In this document: positions 35,625-43,528 of the stretch, piece after piece
Position numbering within the stretch: the stretch's first letter is position 1
Layout: every line of letters starts with the position of its first letter
Origin: Ornithinimicrobium pratense
GTDB taxonomy: Bacteria > Actinomycetota > Actinomycetes > Actinomycetales > Dermatophilaceae
Assembly: GCF_008843165.1 (NCBI RefSeq)
Contig: NZ_CP044427.1
Coordinates: forward strand, 2,914,001-2,978,000
DNA length: 64,000 nt
Reading direction: 5' to 3'
Translations under genes and position numbers: made by a program
The notes under the pieces: model-generated
The model's database searches: none
The model's input: the letters and a program-made list of their open reading frames with translations, nothing else
Told to the model about the DNA's origin: nothing

Positions 35625-36662
35625 ATGGCTGCGCACCCCAAGACCCAGAGCACCCGCATCGTCCTCGCCTCCCGTCCTGAGAGGGTGCCGACCTCCGAGA
35701 ACTTCCGGACGGAGATGGTCGATCTCCCGGAGGTGGCTGAGGGGCACGTGCTGCTGCGGACCGTCTATCTGTCCCTCGATCCCTACATGCGGGGTCGGAT
35801 GAGCACCGCTCCGTCCTACGCCGCGCACGTAGAGCTAGGCGACGTGATGGTCGGCGGGACAGTCGGGCAGGTCCTCGAGTCGCGGCACCCCGACGTCACG
35901 GAGGGCGATTACGTCCTCGCCGGAGCCGGGTGGCAGTCGCATGCCGTCGTCCACGGCTCCCAGGTGCGCCGGCTGGGCCCATCCGCAGCTCCCCTGTCGA
36001 CGGCGCTGGGCGTGCTCGGCATGCCGGGCTTCACGGCATACTCCGGCCTGCTGAAGATCGGTCGGCCACAACCCGGGGAGACCGTCGTGGTGGCCGCGGC
36101 CACCGGGCCCGTGGGGTCGGCCGTCGGCCAGATCGCGCGGCTCAAGGGCGCGCGGGCAGTCGGCATCGCCGGCGGGCCGGAGAAGTGCCGCGCACTGCTG
36201 GAGGACTTCGGCTTCGACGCAGCCGTCGACCACCGCGACCCGGACTTTGCGCGCCAGCTGGCCGGCGCCGTCCCTGACGGGATCGACGTCTACTTCGAAA
36301 ACGTGGCTGGCCACGTGGCCGACGCCGTGCTGCCGCTGCTCAACCTCTACGCCCGCATCCCGGTCTGCGGTCTGGTGGCGCAGTACAACGGCTCGGACCT
36401 GGACGGCCGGGACCGGCTGCCCGGCTTCCTCTCCCAGATTCTCACCAAGAGCCTCACCATCCGTGGGTTCATCCAGTCCGAGTTCGCGCCGGAGATGTAT
36501 GAGGACTTCCTCACCGAGGCCACGGGTTGGGTCCAGGACGGCACGCTGCGCTATCGCGAGGACATCGTCGACGGGCTGGAGAACGCCCCGGAGGCCTTCG
36601 CCGGCATGCTTCAGGGTAAGAACTTCGGCAAGCTCATCATCCGGGTGGCCCCGGAGCGCTGA
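35625..36662 (+). CDS. NADP-dependent oxidoreductase, MDR (zinc-independent) family, CurA-like
   Basis: About 345 residues. GroES-like N-terminal lobe with YLSLDPYMRGRMS, the family signature, and the Rossmann lobe AAATGPVGSAVGQIARLKGARAVGI (about 150-175) for NADP(H). No structural zinc cysteines. YFENVAGHVADAVLPLL and CGLVAQYNGS match leukotriene-B4 12-hydroxydehydrogenase/curcumin-reductase relatives that reduce enone double bonds. Physiological substrate unknown. ATG 35625 lacks a strong ribosome site. Divergent from mscS by 267 bases with no other feature seen between them. Confidence 0.9.
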   Translation: MAAHPKTQSTRIVLASRPERVPTSENFRTEMVDLPEVAEGHVLLRTVYLSLDPYMRGRMSTAPSYAAHVELGDVMVGGTVGQVLESRHPDVTEGDYVLAGAGWQSHAVVHGSQVRRLGPSAAPLSTALGVLGMPGFTAYSGLLKIGRPQPGETVVVAAATGPVGSAVGQIARLKGARAVGIAGGPEKCRALLEDFGFDAAVDHRDPDFARQLAGAVPDGIDVYFENVAGHVADAVLPLLNLYARIPVCGLVAQYNGSDLDGRDRLPGFLSQILTKSLTIRGFIQSEFAPEMYEDFLTEATGWVQDGTLRYREDIVDGLENAPEAFAGMLQGKNFGKLIIRVAPER

Positions 36663-36744
36663 GCACCGTGGCTCACCAGGTCGCACCACGAGGCGCCCCG
36701 TGGACCGGGGGCTTAGCGTGAAACCCGACGGAAGGAGACTCCCG

Positions 36745-37779
36745 ATGCGCCTGCCCCAGCCTCGCGGCCCGATTTCGACCTCGGTGGTCGAGCACCTGCG
36801 CCGCCCGTCCTCGGCGTCAGACGCGCAGCTGCGGGCGGTCAGCCAGGACCCGTCCCCGGGGATCACGGCCGACGAGGACCGCCTGCTCGCGCTCTGGGTG
36901 CTGCAGGAGCTGAGCTACCACGCCTTCGCCGGGGTCGACCCCGACCAGGAGTGGGACCTGGCGGTGGTCCAGGCGCGCACCCAGCTGGAGGCCGAGCTGG
37001 CCACGGAGCTGCTCGACGTCGTCCTGCCGGTCGTGGAGGAGCTGCTGCCCGAGGCCCGCCGCGACCTCACCGGGACGCTGTTCTCCCTGCCCGGCCGGGT
37101 GGCTGCCTCCGCCCCATCGATATCGGCCTGGGCCCGCTCCTCGATGACGGCCGAGCAGTGGCGGGAGATGCTCGTGCTCCGGTCCGCCTCGCAACTCAAG
37201 GAGGCCGATCCGCATACCTTTGCGGTGCCCCGGATCCCCGGCCGCGCCAAGGTCGCCCTGATGGAGATCCAGTTCGACGAGTACGGCAGCGGCGACCCCT
37301 CGGCGCTGCACTCCGAGCTGTTCGGCCAGGCCATGGCGGCCGTGGGCCTGGACCGCTCCTACGGCGGGTATGCCGACGCCTGGCCCGCTCCCGTGTTGCT
37401 GTCGAACGTCACCCTGGGCTGGTTCGCCGGACGCAGACGCTGGGCACCGGCCGTCGTCGGCCACCTGACCATGGTGGAGATGACCAGTTCGTTGCCCTCC
37501 AAGTTCTACGTCGCCGGTGCCCGCAGGTTAGGGCTGCCCGAGGCTGCCTGGCGCTACTTCGACGAGCACGTGGAGGCTGACGCCGCCCACGAGCAGGTCG
37601 CCGTGCGGGACGTCTGCGGACCCCTCGTTGCCGAGGACCCCGAGGCCCTGGCCACTCTTTTGGTGGGCGCGGTGGCCGGCCTGCACGTGGAGAGTCTGGT
37701 CGCCGAGCTGGTGATGGGCACCTGGGAGCAGGGCCGCTCCTGCCTGCGCACGCCACTACGACCGTGGGCAGCCGCATGA
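36745..37779 (+). CDS. Iron-containing redox enzyme family (heme-oxygenase-like fold)
   Basis: About 344 residues, soluble and helical. The C-terminal half has ELSYHAF near 55, LFGQAMAAVGLD, HLTMVEMTSSLPS, YFDEHVEADAAHEQ and LLVGAVAGLHVESLVAELVM: the spaced Glu/His residues (ExxxH, HxxxE and DxxH types) resemble the metal site of heme-oxygenase-like di-iron oxidases. Reaction unknown. ATG 36745 has AAGGAG seven bases before it. It overlaps the CDGSH gene by ATGA, so the two proteins probably act together in electron transfer (inference). Confidence 0.85.
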   Translation: MRLPQPRGPISTSVVEHLRRPSSASDAQLRAVSQDPSPGITADEDRLLALWVLQELSYHAFAGVDPDQEWDLAVVQARTQLEAELATELLDVVLPVVEELLPEARRDLTGTLFSLPGRVAASAPSISAWARSSMTAEQWREMLVLRSASQLKEADPHTFAVPRIPGRAKVALMEIQFDEYGSGDPSALHSELFGQAMAAVGLDRSYGGYADAWPAPVLLSNVTLGWFAGRRRWAPAVVGHLTMVEMTSSLPSKFYVAGARRLGLPEAAWRYFDEHVEADAAHEQVAVRDVCGPLVAEDPEALATLLVGAVAGLHVESLVAELVMGTWEQGRSCLRTPLRPWAAA

Positions 37780-38012
37780 ACGACGACCGTCTTCCGTCCG
37801 TCGCCACCCCGTTGCCGACCGAGCTGGTCCGCCTCACCGAGTGCGAGGGCGGCCCGGTGCTGGTGCGCGGCGCCCGGGTGGTGGTCGACGTCCAAGGCGT
37901 CACCCACCCCGTGACGCGCCCCGTCGTCGCCCTGTGCCGGTGCGGGTCCAGCCAACGGCTCCCCTGGTGCGACGGCGTGCACAAACGGCTCGGGAAGGCA
38001 CCGCACAGCTGA
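37776..38012 (+). CDS. CDGSH-type [2Fe-2S] iron-sulfur protein
   Basis: 78 residues. The cluster-binding motif is complete: CRCGSS, then RLPWCDGVH, i.e. three Cys and one His as in mitoNEET-like proteins. A short beta region precedes it (VRGARVVVDVQGVTHPV). Small electron carrier, cytosolic. ATG 37776 overlaps the previous stop; a strong terminator follows. Confidence 0.92.
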   Translation: MNDDRLPSVATPLPTELVRLTECEGGPVLVRGARVVVDVQGVTHPVTRPVVALCRCGSSQRLPWCDGVHKRLGKAPHS

Positions 38013-38105
38013 GAACGACCTGTAGCTGCTGCCCCGCTCAGGCATCTCACCTACAGCTGGGTCAGGGGTCAGAGCTGGCCACCTCGGCGCCGCCATCTAA
38101 CGACG

Positions 38106-38136
38106 GCGCCCCCCGCCGGTCTTCGGCGGGGGGCGC
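38106..38136. terminator. Bidirectional terminator
   Basis: Perfect 13-bp G-C stem (38106-38118 with 38124-38136), loop GTCTT, followed by ATTCTT. Sits between the convergent CDGSH and sortase genes. Confidence 0.85.
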
Positions 38137-38148
38137 ATTCTTGTCGGG

Positions 38149-38925
38149 CTACGGCTCCAGGATGCGAGTGGCGTAGACCACGGTGTTGTCTCGATAGTGT
38201 CCGGTGCTGTGGTCCCACTCACCGGCGCACGTGATCAACCGCAGCTCTGAGCCTGTCGTGTCTCCATACACGGCTGCCGTCGGAAACGCGTCTTTCGGGT
38301 GTTGCTCCACGCGATAGACCTCAAAGCGAGCCTGGGACCCGTCCTCCCGTCCGACGGTGACCCGGTCCCCTGGACGAAGCTCGGCCAACCGGAAGAAGAC
38401 TGACGGTTTACCCCCGACCCCGTTCACGTGACCGAGCAGGATTGCCGGCCCGACCTCGCCCGGGCGTGGAGACCCGGTAAACCACCCGGCATCGTCGTAC
38501 CGCGGTCCGGGTGGTGGGACCTCAAGGCTGCCGTCGGCGTTCAGTCCGAGTGGCCGCAGGACCGAGTCCACCTCGATGCCGTCAACGGTCAGGTTGGTTG
38601 GGCGGCTGATCTCGCCATCAGTCACCTCGTGTGTCGGCAAGGACGGAGGACCACTGGTGGCTCGGTCGGATGGGTGAGATTGGTCGGGTGCCCCGGGCTG
38701 GCCCGGGGCGTCGGGGTTCAGACGTGGCGCCGGTGCGGGCGCGTCCGGGATGGTGAGGGGGGACACCTCACCGGGTGAGGCCGCCAGCGCCCGAGTGGAC
38801 GAGACTGCGGGTGCCTCAGTCACGTAGTAAGCCACCATGAACAACATCGCGCCAACCACCAGGAGCACGCAGGACACAGCCGCCATGGGGCGACTGTGTC
38901 CTGCGGGCCGGTGCCGTCCAGCCAT
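38149..38925 (-). CDS. Class F-type sortase
   Basis: About 258 residues. One N-terminal membrane helix (VSCVLLVVGAMLFMVAYYV), a Pro/Ala/Ser-rich linker to about residue 100, then the catalytic domain: His in ILLGHVNG, Cys in LRLITCAGEW and Arg in GHYRDNTVVY, the full sortase triad. Anchors surface proteins carrying a C-terminal sorting signal. It starts one base after the stop of the DUF3494 gene, so the likely substrate is encoded just upstream. ATG at 38925 has no strong ribosome site, suggesting translational coupling. Confidence 0.88.
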   Translation of the reverse strand: MAGRHRPAGHSRPMAAVSCVLLVVGAMLFMVAYYVTEAPAVSSTRALAASPGEVSPLTIPDAPAPAPRLNPDAPGQPGAPDQSHPSDRATSGPPSLPTHEVTDGEISRPTNLTVDGIEVDSVLRPLGLNADGSLEVPPPGPRYDDAGWFTGSPRPGEVGPAILLGHVNGVGGKPSVFFRLAELRPGDRVTVGREDGSQARFEVYRVEQHPKDAFPTAAVYGDTTGSELRLITCAGEWDHSTGHYRDNTVVYATRILEP

Positions 38926-38926
38926 G

Positions 38927-40405
38927 TCAGCCGGACTGTGCGGCGGCGGCAGACCGGGGCCAGACCAGTCCGCCCAGACCAACTGCCATAGCTAGGCCAC
39001 CGAGCATCAGCAACAGCGCGCGCGCCCCGCTACCTGCAGGCTCGCCACCGGTCTGGACACCGCCCACTGGCCATGTCTTGACCTGCCCATCGACGGGCTG
39101 CGTGGGCTGCGGCTGAGTCGGCTGCGTGGGCTGCGGCTGCGTGGGCTCGGGCTGTGTGGGCTCGGGCTGTGTCGGCTCGGGCTGTGTCGGCTCCGGCTGC
39201 GTGGGCTCGGGCTGTGTCGGCTCCGGCTGCGTGGGCTCGGGCTGCGTGGGCTCGGGCTGCGTCGGCTCCGGCTGCGTCGGCTCCGGCTGCGTCGGCTCCG
39301 GCTGCGTGGGCTCGGGCTGCGTGGGCTCGGGCTGTGTCGGCTCCGGCTGTGTCGGCTCCGGCTGTGTCGGCTCGGGCTGTGTCGGCTCGGGCTGTGTCGG
39401 CTCCGGCTGTGTCGGCTCCGGCTGCGTGGGCTCGGGCTGCGTCGGCTCCGGCTGTGTCGGCTCGGGCTGTGTCGGCTCCGGCTGTGTGGGCTCGGGCTGC
39501 GTGGGCTCGGGCTGCGTCGGCTCGGGCTGAGTCGGCTCCGGGGGCTCGGGCTGCGTCGGCTCCGGCTCTGTCGGCTCGGGCTCTGTCGGCTCGGGCTCTG
39601 TCGGCTCGGGCTCTGTCGGCTCCGGGGGCTCCGGCTGCGTGGGCTCCGGCTCCGTGGGCTCCGGCCCCGTCGGTGCGCAGGCGGGGACGGTGATCGTGTT
39701 GGAGTCGAGGGTGACTGCACCGCCGCTGGCTAGGAGCCGACCCTGGACGGTGGCGCCGGTGTTGGCGGTGATCGAGGTGTGTGCCATCACGGTCCCGGCG
39801 AAGGCTGTGGTCGTCCCGATGGTCGCCGAGCTGCCCACCTGCCAGTAAACGTCACAGGCATTGGCTCCGTTCATGAACACGATCGAACTGCTCGACCCGG
39901 TGATGAGCGTGCTGGCTGACTGGAAGATGAAGACCGGGTCGGTCTCGTTCGCCCCGTCAAGGGTCAGCTGGCCGTTGAGTGCAAGCGTGTCCCCGGTATA
40001 AACACCAGGTGTCAGTGTCTGACCTGCCAGGTCCGCCGAGATTGTGACGTCGGTCGCCCGACCGGCGGCGTCGTTGTAGGCGGTTGTCAGGTCCGCCTTG
40101 GCCACACCGGCCTCGGCGTCAGCCGCGTGCACTTCGCCGTTCACCAGGCCGGGGGGAAAGCCGGTAATGGCAGTGCCTGGTGCTACGCCCAAGTAGCCAT
40201 TGATGACGGAGGGGCCGGTGTTGGTCACGGTGGAGCCGCCAAGAACGGCGTAGTTGGACGCGGTCCCGAGCCCTACGCGGTCCAGGGCGGCTACCGGGCC
40301 GACGCCGGCCCCCACGACGAGGGCGAGGGCCACGCCCGATCCCAGGAGCAGCGCGAAGGGACCGCGAGATAGAGATGGTTTTTTTTCGATGATGTACGAC
40401 GGCAT
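38927..40405 (-). CDS. DUF3494 (ice-binding-like) surface protein with Pro-rich repeat stalk
   Basis: About 492 residues. Signal peptide (residues 1-40), DUF3494 beta-solenoid domain about 45-250 (SNYAVLGGSTVTNTGPSVIN, GVYTGDTLALNGQLTLDG, VFIFQSASTLITGSSSSIVF), then about 190 residues of EPTQP-type repeats, then VQTGG, a hydrophobic helix and an Arg-containing tail as a sorting signal. DUF3494 proteins bind ice in psychrophiles but many act as adhesins; function here is open. The long repeat projects the domain from the wall. Operon with the sortase. Confidence 0.85.
   Translation of the reverse strand: MPSYIIEKKPSLSRGPFALLLGSGVALALVVGAGVGPVAALDRVGLGTASNYAVLGGSTVTNTGPSVINGYLGVAPGTAITGFPPGLVNGEVHAADAEAGVAKADLTTAYNDAAGRATDVTISADLAGQTLTPGVYTGDTLALNGQLTLDGANETDPVFIFQSASTLITGSSSSIVFMNGANACDVYWQVGSSATIGTTTAFAGTVMAHTSITANTGATVQGRLLASGGAVTLDSNTITVPACAPTGPEPTEPEPTQPEPPEPTEPEPTEPEPTEPEPTEPEPTQPEPPEPTQPEPTQPEPTQPEPTQPEPTQPEPTQPEPTQPEPTQPEPTQPEPTQPEPTQPEPTQPEPTQPEPTQPEPTQPEPTQPEPTQPEPTQPEPTQPEPTQPEPTQPEPTQPEPTQPEPTQPEPTQPEPTQPEPTQPQPTQPTQPQPTQPVDGQVKTWPVGGVQTGGEPAGSGARALLLMLGGLAMAVGLGGLVWPRSAAAAQSG
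39096..39666 (-). repeat. 15-bp tandem repeat coding EPTQP/EPTEP
   Basis: About 35-38 copies of a 15-base unit with scattered T/C and C/G third-position changes. Both strands stay open through it, giving antisense frames of GCVGS or SAPAA repeats that are not genes. Copy number is likely to vary by slippage. Confidence 0.9.
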
Positions 40406-40452
40406 GAAATGCCCCAGAACTGTGTGCAAAGCAGGGGTGTAACAGAAACTAA

Positions 40453-40481
40453 AGTTCACCACGAAAGGCGTCGAATGTCAA
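40453..40481 (-). promoter_or_regulatory. Sigma-70-type promoter of the DUF3494-sortase operon
   Basis: Minus strand: TTGACA (40481-40476), 17-base spacer, TGAACT (40458-40453), about 48 bases before the ATG. It lies in an AT-rich block (40375-40545) that contrasts with the rest. The remaining 40546-40773 holds no gene that I can support. Confidence 0.55.
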
Positions 40482-40773
40482 AGCGAATCCTGCGGATCAG
40501 TGCGAATTTTAGAATAGATGCTGGTCAGAGCATTTTTGCGAAATACGGCCCCCTTGCCGATCGCGAGTAAGCGCTGCTCTCGCCGCCCGAGCGTGCTCCT
40601 TGACAGGGGGCCCTCTCAAACACCCTTGCCACCTCCGGCGACGGCCGTCGGGCTGACGGCTGCCCGGGCAGATAGTCGAGACCGAGGTGTCCACCGTGCT
40701 GCCCTCAGGTCCCTGGCGGCGGCATACCTTCTCGTCTGAGAGACTGATCTGGCGTACGACGAGGAGGTTTCGC

Positions 40774-42084
40774 GTGAGGAGAGGGGGCACGGTGACCAGT
40801 TCCGCCATGCGCGAGAGCGACAGCGAGATTCGCCGCTACCGCCTGCTCGAGGGCCCCGGCGGCACGGAGCTGCAGTCACTGAGCGACCTCGCCGCCCGGG
40901 TGTTCGACGTGCCCCTCGCCGCCATCAACGTCCTCACCAGCACTCAGCAGCACCAGATCGCCACGACCGGCTTCCCTCCGTCAGTGCAGCCGCGCGAGGA
41001 GTCAATGTGCGCCACCCTTGCCTTCGAGCGTGGAGCGGTCGTCATCCCCGACGCGAGCCGTGACCCGCTCTTTGCCGACATGGGCGTCGTGAAGGGCAGG
41101 CCGGGCGTGCGGTTCTACGCGTCGGCGCCGCTGCGGACGCCGGCTGGCGTGCCCCTGGGGCGGCTGTGCGTCTTCGACGTAAAACCTGGGCAGGCCACCG
41201 AAGGGCAGCGCGAGATGCTCACCTTCATGGCCGAGCGGGTCACCGACGTGCTTGAGCTGCGGCTGCGCAGCACTCAGCTGGAAGATTTCCTGCGCGAACT
41301 GACCCAGGTGCGCGACGAGCTGGCCCGCTCCAACGAGGCGCTGTGGCATTTCGCCAGCCAGATCAGCCACGACCTGCGCAACCCGCTCATGGGTGTGCGC
41401 GCCAACGCCGAGCTGCTGGCGGGGGAGCCCGCCATCCTCGCCGACCCCGAGCTGTCGGACATCGTCGAGCACATCACCGACTCCGCGCGCGGGATGACCC
41501 GGATGATCCAGGAAGTGCTCGCCCACGCCAAGCAGGGCGGCGGGCGACCGCGGCACGACTGGGTGGACCTGGCCGAGGTCACCGACCGAGTGCTGCTCGA
41601 CCTCAGCCCGCTCATCCGGGAGACCCAGGCACAGGTGCGGGTCGACGACCTTCCCCGCGTCCCCGGTGACGGCGAGCTGCTCTACTCCGTCCTCTCCAAC
41701 GTGCTCACCAACAGTCTGAAGTTCACCCGCGACGACGTCACCCCCGAGGTGCAGGTCATGGCCAGCCGGCAGGGCTCCTGCTGGCGCATCTGCGTGATGG
41801 ACAACGGCATCGGCGTGCCGGCCGGCCAGGAGAAGTCGATCTTCTTGCCCTACGTCCGCGCGCGCCGCGGCGACGGCGAGCCGGCCCGCCCCGGCTACGG
41901 GATCGGTCTGGCCACCGTCCACCGGATCATCACCGCGCATGAGGGGCGGGTGGGTATGGAGCCGCGCCAGGAGGGCGGCACCACGGTGTGGTTCGAGCTC
42001 CCGGCCCACATGCCCGACCTGCGCCAGGAGGACGCTGCGGCGTCGCGCACCACCGGGTTACCCCGCAGTGTTACTACTGGGTAG
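40774..42084 (+). CDS. Soluble GAF-domain histidine kinase
   Basis: About 436 residues without membrane helices. GAF domain about 35-170 (FDVPLAAINVLTSTQQH, FYASAPLRTPAGVPLGRLC), HisKA with the phosphoacceptor His in QISHDLRNPL (about 203), and a complete HATPase: N box LSNVLTNSLKF, G1 MDNGIGVP, G2 PGYGIGLATV. No response regulator is adjacent on this strand; the RR at 44936 belongs to another kinase. GTG 40774 has GAGGAGG six bases upstream. May control the surface genes on either side (inference). Confidence 0.9.
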   Translation: MRRGGTVTSSAMRESDSEIRRYRLLEGPGGTELQSLSDLAARVFDVPLAAINVLTSTQQHQIATTGFPPSVQPREESMCATLAFERGAVVIPDASRDPLFADMGVVKGRPGVRFYASAPLRTPAGVPLGRLCVFDVKPGQATEGQREMLTFMAERVTDVLELRLRSTQLEDFLRELTQVRDELARSNEALWHFASQISHDLRNPLMGVRANAELLAGEPAILADPELSDIVEHITDSARGMTRMIQEVLAHAKQGGGRPRHDWVDLAEVTDRVLLDLSPLIRETQAQVRVDDLPRVPGDGELLYSVLSNVLTNSLKFTRDDVTPEVQVMASRQGSCWRICVMDNGIGVPAGQEKSIFLPYVRARRGDGEPARPGYGIGLATVHRIITAHEGRVGMEPRQEGGTTVWFELPAHMPDLRQEDAAASRTTGLPRSVTTG

Positions 42085-42116
42085 AACTGCTGAGTAACTG
42101 AGGAACTTGAGTAGCT

Positions 42117-42201
42117 CTCCTGTTGAAGAACCGTGTAGCTCCCGAGCGTAGTGTTTGAAATATCAACGGTTCCGCCGCTGAGGAACACCCATCAACAGGA
42201 G
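42117..42201 (+). promoter_or_regulatory. Inverted repeat that can mask the tasA ribosome-binding site
   Basis: Perfect 10-bp dyad, 42117-42126 (CTCCTGTTGA) with 42192-42201 (TCAACAGGAG), loop 65 bases. The right arm includes the AGGAG serving the ATG at 42207. The AT-rich loop could instead hold the promoter, in which case the left arm would not be transcribed. Confidence 0.45.
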
Positions 42202-42206
42202 TCACC

Positions 42207-42734
42207 ATGACCAGCACCACCTCCCGCTCGAAGAAGGTCCTTGCCCCCCTCGCCGTCCTGCTCGCCGCCGGCGCGCTGGCCGTGGGCTCGGGTGCGACCT
42301 TCACCTCCGCCTCGAGCAACACCATCGGCTCGGTGACCTCCGGCACGCTGACGCACAGCAACAGCAAGGACAACCAGGTCATCCTCTCGGCGCAGGCGCT
42401 GCAGCCGGGCAAGAGCCAGACTGGGGACGTGACCCTGACCAACACCGGGACCCTGCCCGCCAGTTTCAGCCTCACCGGCAAGGATGCCCAGAGCACCTTC
42501 GCCCAGGGCGACCTGAAGCTGAAGGTGGTGAACGAGGCCAACAGCCACATCGTCTACGAGGGCGACTTTGGCGGCCTCCGGGACGGCGGGGCCAAGCAGA
42601 TCGGCAACTTCACCCCCGGCCAGGCCGCTACCTTCAAGTTCACCGTGACCCTGGACCAGAACGCCGGCAACACCGCGCAGGGCCAGAGCGCCTCGGCAGC
42701 GATCGTCTGGGACGCCATCCAAATCAACAACTGA
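42207..42734 (+). CDS. TasA/camelysin-like secreted fibre protein
   Basis: About 175 residues. Signal peptide of the SipW-dependent type (LAPLAVLLAAGALAVGSGATFTSAS), then a single beta-sandwich domain: VTSGTLTHSNSKDN, SKSQTGDVTLTNTGTLPASF-like strands and TFKFTVTLDQNAGNTAQGQS, the TasA/CalY pattern. TasA proteins assemble into extracellular biofilm fibres. The companion SipW-type peptidase follows in the same direction, separated by two hairpins. Likely highly expressed. Confidence 0.85.
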   Translation: MTSTTSRSKKVLAPLAVLLAAGALAVGSGATFTSASSNTIGSVTSGTLTHSNSKDNQVILSAQALQPGKSQTGDVTLTNTGTLPASFSLTGKDAQSTFAQGDLKLKVVNEANSHIVYEGDFGGLRDGGAKQIGNFTPGQAATFKFTVTLDQNAGNTAQGQSASAAIVWDAIQINN

Positions 42735-42774
42735 CCTCTCCCCCAAGGTCAATCCTGAAGGTCCCGTGACCCAT

Positions 42775-42830
42775 CCGGCCCGGCGGCAGCTGCCGCCGGG
42801 CCGGGTGGCCAGTCGTTGCGACCGGCCACC
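42775..42830 (+). terminator. Two hairpins between tasA and sipW
   Basis: A perfect 30-bp dyad (42775-42804) followed by a 7-bp stem (42804-42810 with 42824-42830). Without a U tract. Position suits partial termination or mRNA-end protection, giving more TasA than peptidase. Confidence 0.6.
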
Positions 42831-42895
42831 CACCTGAAACCCACCCCCTGAGCAAAACCCTGCGGACCCCCTGAGATCCCCGAAGGAAGAAGACG

Positions 42896-43477
42896 ATGCA
42901 GCAGACGAAGCACTGGGCCCGCCGCCTGCTGAGCCTGGCCGGCAACCTCGGTCTTGTCGCTCTCGTTCTGGCCTGCACGGCCTACCTGCTGCCGCAGGCG
43001 CTCGGCTATGAGCGCTACGTCATCACCGGGGGCTCCATGTCCGGCTCGATCGAGAAGGGCTCAGTCGTCTTCGCCGAGCCTCGCCCGGTCGAGGGCCTCG
43101 CGGTGGGTGACGTGATCACCTACCTGCCGCCCGCGAGCAGCGGCGTCGGCAACTTGGTCACCCACCGGATCGTCGACATTGGCGCCGACGCGGCCGGCGA
43201 GCTGGTCTTCCGAACCCAGGGCGACGCGAACGCCGACGTCGACCCCTGGACGTTCGGCCTCCTCGCCGACGAGCAGCCCGTCGTGACGCAGTCCGTGCCC
43301 TACGTCGGCTACGTCCTCATCGCCTTGGCCGACCGCGAGGCCCGGATGGTCCTGATCGGGATCCCCGCGGCGGTCATCGCGCTCCTCGCCCTCGTCGAGC
43401 TCGGCCGCAGCATGGCCGGTCTGTGGCGAGAGCGCGAGTCGTCCGAGGACCCCCACCACGCGGCCACGAGCCGCTGA
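42896..43477 (+). CDS. sipW: SipW-type signal peptidase I
   Basis: About 193 residues. N-terminal helix LGLVALVLACTAYLLP, catalytic Ser in YVITGGSMSGSIEKGSVVF (near residue 49), then DVITYLPPA and LVTHRIVDI: the His in the position of the general base is the ER-type (SipW) Ser-His arrangement, not the bacterial Ser-Lys one. A second helix at the C-terminus. Cleaves the TasA-class precursors encoded on either side. AAGGAAG precedes the ATG by six bases. Confidence 0.9.
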   Translation: MQQTKHWARRLLSLAGNLGLVALVLACTAYLLPQALGYERYVITGGSMSGSIEKGSVVFAEPRPVEGLAVGDVITYLPPASSGVGNLVTHRIVDIGADAAGELVFRTQGDANADVDPWTFGLLADEQPVVTQSVPYVGYVLIALADREARMVLIGIPAAVIALLALVELGRSMAGLWRERESSEDPHHAATSR

Positions 43478-43528
43478 GCCCAGCAGCGCCCCCCAGCATC
43501 GCCAGCAGCACCAAGCAAGGAGTATGAC

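Noticed and set aside
39096-39666. CRISPR-like array
   Set aside because: Regular spacing is 15 bases with no spacers and it is coding; no cas genes in the window.
39126-39693. Plus-strand frames of GCVGS and SAPAA repeats
   Set aside because: Antisense of the 15-bp tandem repeat in the DUF3494 gene; open only because the repeat has no stops.
42085-42206. Cyclic-di-GMP riboswitch upstream of tasA
   Set aside because: Region is AT-richer with repeated GAGTAGCT-like pieces, but the GEMM core and its tetraloop receptor were not found.
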